DNA of 9,846 bases from Candidatus Poseidoniia archaeon (GTDB lineage Archaea > Thermoplasmatota > Poseidoniia > MGIII > CG-Epi1): the NCBI GenBank assembly GCA_022449705.1, contig JAKURS010000032.1, forward strand, positions 1 to 9,846, written 5' to 3'. The notes beneath the pieces are model-generated. The model did no database searches and was not told the DNA's origin. It worked only from the letters and a program-made list of their open reading frames with translations. Every line of letters begins with the position of its first letter. Within the stretch, counting starts at the first letter, position 1. Positions 1 through 6,324 of the stretch are shown piece by piece. The position numbers and the translations under genes are program-made.

Positions 1-477
1 TTCGACGGCGACCACACCGCCGCTGCGAAGAAGTGGGACACCCACCCCGGCGGCGAAGTCCCCGAGGATTACTACCGCATCCCGCTTGGCGAGGCGAAGG
101 TCGTCGCCCCGGGCGATGACGTGACGCTACTGGCGTGGGGCACAATGGTGCACGTCGCGCAAGCGGCCGCCGCGCGCAGTCCTACGAGCTGCGAGGTCAT
201 CGACCTGCGCTCGCTGCTACCGCTCGATCTGGAGGCGATTGTCGCCAGCGTTCAAAAGACCGGGCGCTGCGTGGTGGTCCACGAGGCGCCGCGCACGAGC
301 GGCTACGGGGGTGAGCTGGCGGCGCAAATCATGGAGGAGTGTTTCTGGCATCTGGAAGCGCCGGTCGAGCGCGTCACGGGGTGGGACACTCCTTATCCCC
401 ACACGCTGGAATGGGAATACTTCCCCAGCCAGGAGCGAGTGATGGAATCGATTTCGCGCACGATGGATAACAACTGA
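1..477 (+). CDS. 2-oxoacid dehydrogenase E1 component, beta subunit (C-terminal part; 5' end outside window)
   Basis: The frame is open from base 1 and gives the last 158 residues of an E1 beta subunit (transketolase C-terminal region). E1 is the thiamine-diphosphate enzyme that decarboxylates a 2-oxoacid and passes the acyl group to the lipoyl arm of E2; the beta subunit pairs with an alpha subunit presumably encoded upstream. Visible hallmarks are VPEDYYRIPLGEA near fragment residue 20, EVIDLRSLLPLD near 65, VVVHEAPRTSGYGGELAAQI near 88, and a late GWDTPYPHTLEWEYFP. The FDGD opening, the EECF segment and the DTPYPH motif resemble branched-chain E1 beta more than pyruvate E1 beta, from memory of the families. 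The stop TGA (475-477) lies one base before the E2 start, so the genes are surely co-transcribed. An internal GTG at 121 is not the start, because homology continues upstream of it. Confidence 0.93.
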   Translation, partial: FDGDHTAAAKKWDTHPGGEVPEDYYRIPLGEAKVVAPGDDVTLLAWGTMVHVAQAAAARSPTSCEVIDLRSLLPLDLEAIVASVQKTGRCVVVHEAPRTSGYGGELAAQIMEECFWHLEAPVERVTGWDTPYPHTLEWEYFPSQERVMESISRTMDNN

Positions 478-478
478 A

Positions 479-1726
479 ATGGGCAAGCACGTGTTCAAGC
501 TGCCGGATGTCGGCGAAGGTGTCGTTGAGGGGGAGATTGTCGACTGGAAGGTAAAGGCTGGCGATTCTGTCACGGAGGACCAGCCGATTGTAGACCTGAT
601 GACCGACAAGGCAACTGTCGCGATTCCGTCCCCCGTGAGCGGCAAGGTGATCTCGACCACCGGCAAGCCGGGCGACATGGTCGCGGTAGGTGCAGAGCTT
701 ATTGTTTTCGAAGTGGAGGGCAAGGGAAAGGAAGCTGAACCAGAGCCAAAAGTGGCTCCCGAACCTGAACCCGAGCCGGAACCAGAACCTGAGCCAGTCG
801 CCACACCGGAGCCTGCACCGGCCCCAGCACCCGCTGCGGCACCTGCACCGGCAGCGAAGGGCAAGCGCCCGCTTGCGTCTCCCGCAGTGAGGCGACGGGC
901 GCGCGAGGCAGGGGTCGACCTGTCGGGAATTCAAGGGAGCGGACCGAGCGGGCGGATTTCGCATGACGACATGGACGCGTTCCTGCAGGGCGGAGGGCGA
1001 CTGGCGGCAGTACAGCGCGGGCAGAAGCGTACTGGCACCACGGAAGTCCCGGTCATCGGGCTGCGGCGCAAGATTGCCGCCAAGATGGCGGAGTCAAAAT
1101 CGCGCATTCCACACTTCAGCTATCTCGAGGAGATTGACATCACCGAGCTGGAGGCATTGCGACAGCACCTTAACGCGAAGCGCAGCGGCGACATGCCCAA
1201 GCTGACCTACCTGCCGTTCCTGATGCAGGCGCTGGTCAGGGCGCTGCAGCAGCACCCAGAGTGCAATGCGCTCTACGAGGAGGAGCGAAACACCGTCGTA
1301 CGGCACGAAGCAGTGCACATTGGCATCGCGACGCAGACCGATGACGGGTTGATGGTGCCGGTAATAAGGCACGCCGAAGCACGCGACGCTTGGGACTGCG
1401 CCCGGGAGATGCGCCGTGTCTCGCAGGCGGCGCGCGACAAGACTGCCACGTCCGAGGAACTATCCGGCTCGACAATCACAATCACAAGCCTAGGCGCACT
1501 GGGCGGCTTGGGTGCAACACCGATTATTAACCATCCCGAGGTCGTCATCATCGGCGTCCACAAGGCGGAAGAGCGAGCCGTCGTGCGCGACGGCGCCATC
1601 GTGGTGCGGCGCATGATGAACCTCTCCGGGTCGTTTGACCACCGCATCGTCGATGGCTACAACGGCGCCCAGATGATACAGACGCTGAAGCAGATGCTGG
1701 AACACCCTGCAACCATCTTCATGTAA
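479..1726 (+). CDS. Dihydrolipoamide acyltransferase (E2) of a 2-oxoacid dehydrogenase complex
   Basis: This is the core subunit of the complex (415 aa). It carries the acyl group on a lipoyl-lysine and transfers it to CoA. Domains in order: one lipoyl domain (about 1-80) with K44 in MTDKA as the lipoylation site; a Pro/Glu then Ala/Pro linker (about 81-128); a peripheral-subunit-binding domain (about 131-169, starting PLASPAVRRRAREAGV); and the catalytic domain (about 188-415) with FDHRIVDG, where H388 and D392 are the expected catalytic residues. The IPHFSYLEEIDITELEALR segment is typical of branched-chain E2 proteins, so isobutyryl-type transfer is as plausible as acetyl transfer. The ATG is one base after the E1 beta stop, with no clear Shine-Dalgarno, which suggests coupled translation. 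The length and the single lipoyl domain are normal for archaeal and branched-chain E2. Substrate cannot be fixed from sequence alone. Confidence 0.95.
   Translation: MGKHVFKLPDVGEGVVEGEIVDWKVKAGDSVTEDQPIVDLMTDKATVAIPSPVSGKVISTTGKPGDMVAVGAELIVFEVEGKGKEAEPEPKVAPEPEPEPEPEPEPVATPEPAPAPAPAAAPAPAAKGKRPLASPAVRRRAREAGVDLSGIQGSGPSGRISHDDMDAFLQGGGRLAAVQRGQKRTGTTEVPVIGLRRKIAAKMAESKSRIPHFSYLEEIDITELEALRQHLNAKRSGDMPKLTYLPFLMQALVRALQQHPECNALYEEERNTVVRHEAVHIGIATQTDDGLMVPVIRHAEARDAWDCAREMRRVSQAARDKTATSEELSGSTITITSLGALGGLGATPIINHPEVVIIGVHKAEERAVVRDGAIVVRRMMNLSGSFDHRIVDGYNGAQMIQTLKQMLEHPATIFM
758..865 (+). repeat. Low-complexity Pro-Glu / Ala-Pro linker repeat inside the E2 gene
   Basis: E2 residues 94-106 are alternating Pro and Glu (bases 758-796, a GAR-CCN hexamer repeated about six times). 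The Pro-Glu run is followed by an Ala/Pro-rich stretch to about residue 126. It forms the flexible tether between the lipoyl and subunit-binding domains. E2 linkers are usually Ala/Pro-rich; the strongly acidic first half is less common. The repeat also creates spurious Gly/Ser/Ala-rich reading frames on the opposite strand. Confidence 0.85.
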
Positions 1727-1728
1727 CC

Positions 1729-3141
1729 ATGGCACGCAATTGCAAGGTCCTGATAGTAGGCGCCGGACCGGGCGGCTACGTCGCCGCCATCCGCGCCGGG
1801 CAGCTCGACCTCGACACCGTCATCGTCGAAGGTGACCGCGCCGGCGGTACCTGCCTGATTCGCGGCTGCATACCGTCCAAGGCAGTTATTCACGCCGCGA
1901 CGCGCTTTGAGGAGCTCGGAGCGCATGCCGGCGAGGGCGAGATGGGAATCTCGCTGCCCGATGGTCCCATGCTGAACATGGGCAAGCTGGTAGAATGGAA
2001 GGAATCTATTGTCGACAAGCTCAACACCGGCGTCGAGACACTCCTGAAGAAGGCAGGCGTCGAGCTGGTAAAGGGCTGGGCGACTTTCCGTGATGGAAAG
2101 ACCTGCGACGTCGAAACTTCCGAAGGCAGCGTGACGATAACGGCGGAGCACGTTATCCTGGCGACTGGTTCCAGGGCGACGGAATTGCCCTTCATGCCGT
2201 TCGGAGGCAACATCATCTCGTCGACCGAGGCGCTCGAGCTGGGAGAACTGCCGGAACGGCTGGTCGTAATCGGTGCCGGCTACATCGGACTTGAGCTGGG
2301 AATAGCCTATCGGAAGCTCGGCTGCCAAGTCGAGTTCATCGAGGCACTGGACCGCATACTGCCGCTCTATGACGCGGAACTGGTACGGCCGATTTCAATG
2401 TGGCTGCGCAAGCACAAGGTGCCGGTGCACCTCGGTGCCAGGGCGACGGCGGCGAAGACCCGCGGCAGGACGACGACAGTTGAGTTCACCGATGCCGGTG
2501 GAAAGGCACAGAAAGCAAAGGGAGAGCGCGTGCTGGTAACCGTTGGACGTAATCCCTGCACCGAAGGCTGGGGACTGGAGAACATGGCGGTTGACCTGGA
2601 CGGCCCGTTCGTCAAAGTTGACACACGCTGCCGGACTTCAATGCGCAACGTCTGGGCCATTGGTGACCTGGTCGGCGAGCCGATGCTGGCGCACAAAGCC
2701 TCAGCACAGGGCGAGATGGTCGCCGAGATTATCGCCGGCCATCGCCGCGAGTTCGATCCGGTCGGGATTCCGGCCGTCTGCTTCACCGAGCCGGAAATCC
2801 TTGGCGTCGGCCTGACGCCGGATGAAGCCAAGGAGGCAGGCATTGCCACGACGGTCGGGAAATTCCCGTTCGCCGCTAGCGGACGCGCGCTGGCAATGCA
2901 GGCCGGCACTGATGGTGGCTTCGTGCGCATAACTGCCCGGCGCGATGACAACGTCATCATCGGCATCCACGCTGTTGGCGCACACGTCGCGGAACTGAGT
3001 GGAGAATTTGCACATGCGCTCGAGATGGGCGCGCGGCTGGAGGATATCGCCGGGACCATCCACGTCCACCCCACGCTGACAGAGGCATTTGCCGAGGCGG
3101 CGCTGGCGGGACTAGGACACGCGATCCACGTTGCCAAATGA
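1729..3141 (+). CDS. lpdA: Dihydrolipoyl dehydrogenase (E3)
   Basis: This FAD-dependent enzyme (470 aa) reoxidises the dihydrolipoyl arm of E2 and reduces NAD+. Visible parts: FAD-binding GAGPGG at residues 11-16; redox-active disulfide in GGTCLIRGCIPSKA (C42, C47); ATGS at 145-148; a second dinucleotide-binding GAGYIGLELG at 182-191 for NAD; VWAIGDLVGEPMLAHKA near 308-324 (FAD contact, D313); and the C-terminal catalytic HPTLTE with H447 and E452. Length and order are standard for the family. The residue after GGTCL is Ile rather than the common Asn; I recall similar sequences in some other E3 proteins, so I do not take it as damage. The ATG lies two bases after the E2 stop without a visible Shine-Dalgarno. 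The stop overlaps the next start as ATGA, making E3 part of the E1-E2-E3-lipB operon. Confidence 0.97.
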   Translation: MARNCKVLIVGAGPGGYVAAIRAGQLDLDTVIVEGDRAGGTCLIRGCIPSKAVIHAATRFEELGAHAGEGEMGISLPDGPMLNMGKLVEWKESIVDKLNTGVETLLKKAGVELVKGWATFRDGKTCDVETSEGSVTITAEHVILATGSRATELPFMPFGGNIISSTEALELGELPERLVVIGAGYIGLELGIAYRKLGCQVEFIEALDRILPLYDAELVRPISMWLRKHKVPVHLGARATAAKTRGRTTTVEFTDAGGKAQKAKGERVLVTVGRNPCTEGWGLENMAVDLDGPFVKVDTRCRTSMRNVWAIGDLVGEPMLAHKASAQGEMVAEIIAGHRREFDPVGIPAVCFTEPEILGVGLTPDEAKEAGIATTVGKFPFAASGRALAMQAGTDGGFVRITARRDDNVIIGIHAVGAHVAELSGEFAHALEMGARLEDIAGTIHVHPTLTEAFAEAALAGLGHAIHVAK

Positions 3142-3812
3142 ATGGAGTGACAGTGCTGGAATCGCGGGCGCAGCTATCGCCAGTAACATTGCTGCGCGCC
3201 GGACACCGCACCCACGCTGAGGTGGACACGGTGATGCAGGAACTGCAACGACAGCGCATTGCCGACGAAATCCCGGACACACTAATTTTCGTCGAGCACT
3301 CGGAGGTCATTACCGTCGGGCGTCGTGCGAAGGTGGACGGCATTACCGCGCCGGACGGCTACGCGTCGCGCGAGGTGGACCGCGGCGGAGGAATTACATG
3401 GCACGGACCCGGACAGCTGGTGGGCTACCCGGTCTTCCGCTGGCGAGAGGAGTCGGTGCGCAAGGTCATCACGCTAATCGAGGAATGGATTATCCAGTCG
3501 CTTGCTGACTTCGGAGTCAGGGCAGAGCGCAACACTGCCATGATGGGAGTCTGGCTTGACAGACTGAAGATTGGCAGTATCGGACTGCAGTTCAGCCAGT
3601 GGGTCTCGCGCCACGGTTTCGACATCAACCTAGCGACACCGGGGGACCGGCTGCAAGCGGTGGAAGGGTGCGGGCTCCCGGCTGGCCAGCACACCTCGCT
3701 GGCGACGCTCGGCCATGAGGTGCCAATGGAGGCTATGGAAGCTGTAATGCTGGCCAAGATGCCGGAAATTCTGGGGCGCGAAATGACTACAGAACGCAGC
3801 TGGAACTTCTGA
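3138..3812 (+). CDS. lipB: Octanoyl-[acyl-carrier-protein]:protein N-octanoyltransferase (lipoate biosynthesis)
   Basis: LipB transfers an octanoyl group to the lipoyl-domain lysine of E2-type proteins; a lipoyl synthase must then insert sulfur. The 224-aa product has the family signature RGGGITWHGPGQLVGYPV (about 82-99), the catalytic lysine region LKIGSIGLQ (K144), SRHGFDINLATP (157-168), and the catalytic cysteine in VEGCGLPAGQHTSL (C178). Length fits the family. The ATG at 3138 overlaps the E3 stop (ATGA), which I favour as the start; a GTG at 3153 in the same frame has GGAG at 3144-3147 five bases upstream and is a real alternative that would remove five residues. Its position directly after E2/E3 ties it to lipoylation of this complex. 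No lipoyl synthase gene (lipA or lipS1/S2) is visible in the window. Confidence 0.94.
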   Translation: MNGVTVLESRAQLSPVTLLRAGHRTHAEVDTVMQELQRQRIADEIPDTLIFVEHSEVITVGRRAKVDGITAPDGYASREVDRGGGITWHGPGQLVGYPVFRWREESVRKVITLIEEWIIQSLADFGVRAERNTAMMGVWLDRLKIGSIGLQFSQWVSRHGFDINLATPGDRLQAVEGCGLPAGQHTSLATLGHEVPMEAMEAVMLAKMPEILGREMTTERSWNF

Positions 3813-3827
3813 CGACAAATATTTAAA
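3813..3827. terminator. AT-rich convergent junction, possible bidirectional transcription end
   Basis: Only 10 bp separate the lipB stop (+) and the trpS stop (-). Bases 3817-3827 are an uninterrupted A/T run (AAATATTTAAA) in otherwise GC-rich DNA. Archaeal termination commonly uses short T-rich stretches, so this may end both transcripts, but the T-runs are short (three) and no hairpin is evident. Confidence 0.25.
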
Positions 3828-5121
3828 CGGCGAACGCCTTCGTATCTGCCTCTGCCAGCCGTGACTGGTGGCCCTCTAGGAACTCACCCAGCAGGTCGCC
3901 CGCCAGTGCCTTGCACTCACCGCAGAACCAGCTGCCGTCGGCGCAGCCGTCGTGGATTTCCTTGAGCTTCGCATCATCGTCCATAACGTGGTAGGCGTAG
4001 AGTTCGAAGACCGGGCATTCGAGCGGCCGCCCGCCCGTTTTCAAGTGCTCCTCGCGTGTCGCGCCGCCGGTGGTCTGCGCCCGCTCCACCTTGCGCTGCG
4101 CCTCACTTGGGGAATCAGCGAGGAAGATGGCCGTATCGGGCTCGGAGGACGCCATCTTGCCGCCCGTGAGGCCGAGCATCAACCGATGGTAGGTGCTCGA
4201 GGGTGCCATGAAGCCGAAGCCACCGTGCGATGCGTCGACATGCGCCAGTGCGGCGTCGATATGCTCGACGTCAGCTGCCCCGGCGTCGTCGAGGTAGAGT
4301 GCGCCATAATCGACATTCAGCTCCTGTTTCTTGAAACCAAGTTTGCGGCATAGCTTGCCGGCGTCCTTCAGCAACTTTCCAGTGCCGTCGCCGGCGGTCG
4401 CGAAGGCACCTACGCGGCCATCCTTCGCCTGCCGGCAGCGCACCTTGCGCACCGCTGCCGCGAGGTCGCGCGTCAGCCGCAGGTGCGGGTCCTGGTCAAC
4501 TCCAACAGGTACCAGTGTCGGGCGCGGGCCACCAAACTCCTCAAGTTGTGGATGCAGGATGTCGCCCGCCTGCAGCAGTGGAGCATTGGCATGAGCAAGG
4601 CTTGTCGAGCCGTTGAAGCCGTATAGTGCCTCCAGCTTGGACCAGTTGACCCTGTGCGAGAGCTGGTGCGCCAACCGCTGCACCTGCAGCCGCTCCGACT
4701 GGAAGTAGAACTGGCACGGTTCGAGCCCGAGCGCGATATAGTGGCGCAAATATTCCTCAACGGCGAATTCACGGCACTCGTCGAGTGGGACGTTGCGCGT
4801 CGCCGCTGCTTCCAGATCGGCGACCGCGATGAAGACGTCAGTGCCGAGTCGCTGGTAGACGATGACCTGGTCGAGCAGCATCTTGTGGCCGAGGTGCATC
4901 TTCCCCGACGGCATCAGCCCGGTCATCAGCGCCGTCGGCTTCCCGTCGGCAAGCGCGCGGCCGAACAGGTCCCAGCCGCGGTGCGCGAAGACGATACTGC
5001 GACGGAACAGCGCCCCTTCCGGCAGCCCTCCAGCGTCGGGCGTCAGTGTCCCAAGCCCGAACTGGTCGCGCAGTCGCGCGTAGTCCTTAATGCGGTCGTT
5101 GGCCCACGGGTCCAGTTCCAT
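3823..5121 (-). CDS. trpS: Tryptophanyl-tRNA synthetase, archaeal type
   Basis: This class I synthetase charges tRNA-Trp. The 432-aa product from the ATG at 5121 has LMTGLMPSGKMHLGHKML (HIGH-type motif H76-H79), then LYGFNGSTSLAHANAP and AGDILHPQLEEFGGP, VPVGVDQDPHLRLTRDLA (about 205-221), and the KMSKS-type loop GGKMASSEPDTAIFL (K322-S326). The C-terminal part has FELYAYHVMDDDAKLKEI and WFCGECKALAGDLL, as in archaeal and eukaryotic TrpRS. About 70 residues (roughly 225-300) lie between the DQDP region and PSSTYHRLMLGLTGG, where many family members have only a short link; I recall a comparable insertion in haloarchaea. The frame stays open to 5286, but the extra residues lack homology and would run into dinB. 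I chose MELDPW as the start because it matches the usual DPW/TPW opening. The AUG is probably near the 5' end of the transcript. Confidence 0.94.
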   Translation of the reverse strand: MELDPWANDRIKDYARLRDQFGLGTLTPDAGGLPEGALFRRSIVFAHRGWDLFGRALADGKPTALMTGLMPSGKMHLGHKMLLDQVIVYQRLGTDVFIAVADLEAAATRNVPLDECREFAVEEYLRHYIALGLEPCQFYFQSERLQVQRLAHQLSHRVNWSKLEALYGFNGSTSLAHANAPLLQAGDILHPQLEEFGGPRPTLVPVGVDQDPHLRLTRDLAAAVRKVRCRQAKDGRVGAFATAGDGTGKLLKDAGKLCRKLGFKKQELNVDYGALYLDDAGAADVEHIDAALAHVDASHGGFGFMAPSSTYHRLMLGLTGGKMASSEPDTAIFLADSPSEAQRKVERAQTTGGATREEHLKTGGRPLECPVFELYAYHVMDDDAKLKEIHDGCADGSWFCGECKALAGDLLGEFLEGHQSRLAEADTKAFAV

Positions 5122-5176
5122 CGCTCGCCGACAGTCCGGGGGGTTAAAGGTAATGCGTAGCCGCCCATCGGCAATC
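5122..5176. promoter_or_regulatory. Divergent promoter spacer between trpS and dinB, with shared TATA-like patch
   Basis: The 55-bp spacer separates back-to-back start codons, so both promoters must lie in it or just inside the genes. The only A/T-rich patch is at 5144-5154 (TTAAAGGTAAT). Its centre is about 27-28 bp from both the trpS ATG (5121) and the dinB ATG (5177), the spacing expected of an archaeal TATA box for leaderless transcripts. It is a weak TATA match, and no Shine-Dalgarno is evident for either gene. The dinB start lies in a CATG palindrome that also offers an alternative ATG (5178) in the trpS frame. Confidence 0.35.
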
Positions 5177-6226
5177 ATGGAGTGGCCGCGCGCAATCCTG
5201 CACCTTGACATGGACGCGTTCTTCGTCAACGTCCACCTGCTCGACCACCCCGAAGACCGCGGTCTGCCTCTCGCCATCGGCGGCAAACCGGGAACGCGAG
5301 GCGTCGTTGCGTCTGCCAGCTACGAGGCGCGGCAGCGTGGCGTCCGCTCGGCAATGCCGGCGACGCAGGCGCAGCGACGCTGCCCCGAGCTGAAGTTTGC
5401 CGAACCGGACTGGCCGCGCATCGAGGCGAGCTCGCGCGAGGTCATGCGACGACTGTCAGAATTCGGTCCGCTCGAGCCGCTCTCGGTCGATGAGGCGTTC
5501 GTCGACCTAGGCGAGGCGAAGGCACCAGGCGAGCTAGCGCCGCGGCTCCGCAAGTACATCTCGAGTGAAACGAAGCTGCCAGCATCGGTCGGACTGGCTA
5601 CAAGCAAACTGGTCGCGAAAGTAGCGAGCGACTTCGACAAGCCGGAAGGTTGCACAATCGTGCCACCCGGCAGCGAGGCGGAATTCTTGGCGTCCCTGCC
5701 GGTCCGGCGGCTCTACGGTGTCGGCCCCAAGACGGGCGCGGCGCTGGCCGAGCTCGGAATCGAGACCTGCGGCGATCTGGTCAGAGCGGACGTCCAGGTA
5801 CTGCAGCCTGCCTTTGGCAGCTATGCTGTGGTGCTACAGGAACTGGCGCATGGTATCGACACGCGGCCGGTCGACCCAAGCCCATGGGAGCGCAAGCAGA
5901 TTTCGACCGAACACACCTTCCCCAAGGACGTCACGGATCGCAAGCAGCTGCTGGCAGCACTTGCCAGGTTGTGCGAACAGGTCTCCGATGAACTTACCAG
6001 CTCCAGTCGTACCGGCCGTACGGTGACACTGAAACTGCGCTGGAGCGATTTCACGACCATTACCCGCCAGCGCACGCTTCCCGGCGAAATCGCCGCCGCC
6101 GAGGACATCCTGCGCGCCGCGACCGTGCTGCTCGACCGCAACTGGGAGGGACAGCCGGTGCGACTGCTCGGTATTGGCGTCAGCCGGTTAGGGACGAAGG
6201 CGCAGACACGACTGGGAGAGTTCTAG
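5177..6226 (+). CDS. dinB: DNA polymerase IV-like Y-family translesion polymerase
   Basis: DinB-type polymerases copy past damaged bases with low fidelity and lack proofreading. The 349-aa product has the N-terminal catalytic motif ILHLDMDAFFVNV (metal ligand D11; expected steric gate F16), SASYEARQRGVRSAMP (about 46-61), the second catalytic motif PLSVDEAFVDL (D105, E106), GLATSKLVAKVASDFDKP in the palm, and the thumb helix-hairpin-helix around LYGVGPKTGAALAELGI (179-195). The little-finger domain follows, ending in QTRLGEF, a QxxLxxF motif at the extreme C-terminus that probably binds PCNA. The start at 5177 gives the normal family N-terminus; an upstream in-frame ATG at 5090 would overlap trpS and add residues without homology. 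It converges on the rfcL/hel308 cluster and diverges from trpS. Confidence 0.95.
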   Translation: MEWPRAILHLDMDAFFVNVHLLDHPEDRGLPLAIGGKPGTRGVVASASYEARQRGVRSAMPATQAQRRCPELKFAEPDWPRIEASSREVMRRLSEFGPLEPLSVDEAFVDLGEAKAPGELAPRLRKYISSETKLPASVGLATSKLVAKVASDFDKPEGCTIVPPGSEAEFLASLPVRRLYGVGPKTGAALAELGIETCGDLVRADVQVLQPAFGSYAVVLQELAHGIDTRPVDPSPWERKQISTEHTFPKDVTDRKQLLAALARLCEQVSDELTSSSRTGRTVTLKLRWSDFTTITRQRTLPGEIAAAEDILRAATVLLDRNWEGQPVRLLGIGVSRLGTKAQTRLGEF

Positions 6227-6324
6227 CGCTGCTCCCTCAGGCTTCCTGTCTCTAGTTTTGACTTGTCTCTAGTTTAGCGATGGCGTCGTGCTGAAGTGAC
6301 GCTGGGAAACCTCTCCAGCCGTTT
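6227..6324. other. 98-bp convergent spacer between dinB and rfcL
   Basis: No gene is seen here. The spacer contains a 12-bp direct repeat, described separately, and TTTT at 6256-6259 and 6322-6325. Both flanking genes end toward it, so transcript ends for dinB (+) and rfcL (-) are expected within or close to it. Confidence 0.6.
6247..6275 (+). repeat. 12-bp direct repeat downstream of dinB
   Basis: TGTCTCTAGTTT occurs at 6247-6258 and again at 6264-6275, a 17-bp period. The copies are pyrimidine-rich and end in T-runs (TTTT after the first, TTTA after the second). Lying 20-50 bp past the dinB stop, they could act as tandem T-rich termination signals or be a local duplication. No inverted repeat was noted. 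Confidence 0.7.

Noticed and set aside
217..864. Gly/Ser/Ala-rich open frame on the - strand opposite E1 beta and E2
   Set aside because: Its GSGSGS run is simply the reverse complement of the Pro-Glu linker repeat in E2.
5090..5176. Upstream ATG (5090) extending DinB by 29 residues
   Set aside because: The family N-terminus begins just before ILHLDMDAFF, and the extension would overlap the trpS coding start.
5122..5286. N-terminal extension of TrpRS up to 5286
   Set aside because: The added 55 residues lack family resemblance and would run antisense into the dinB catalytic motif. Even the shorter ATG at 5178 is less convincing than MELDPW at 5121.
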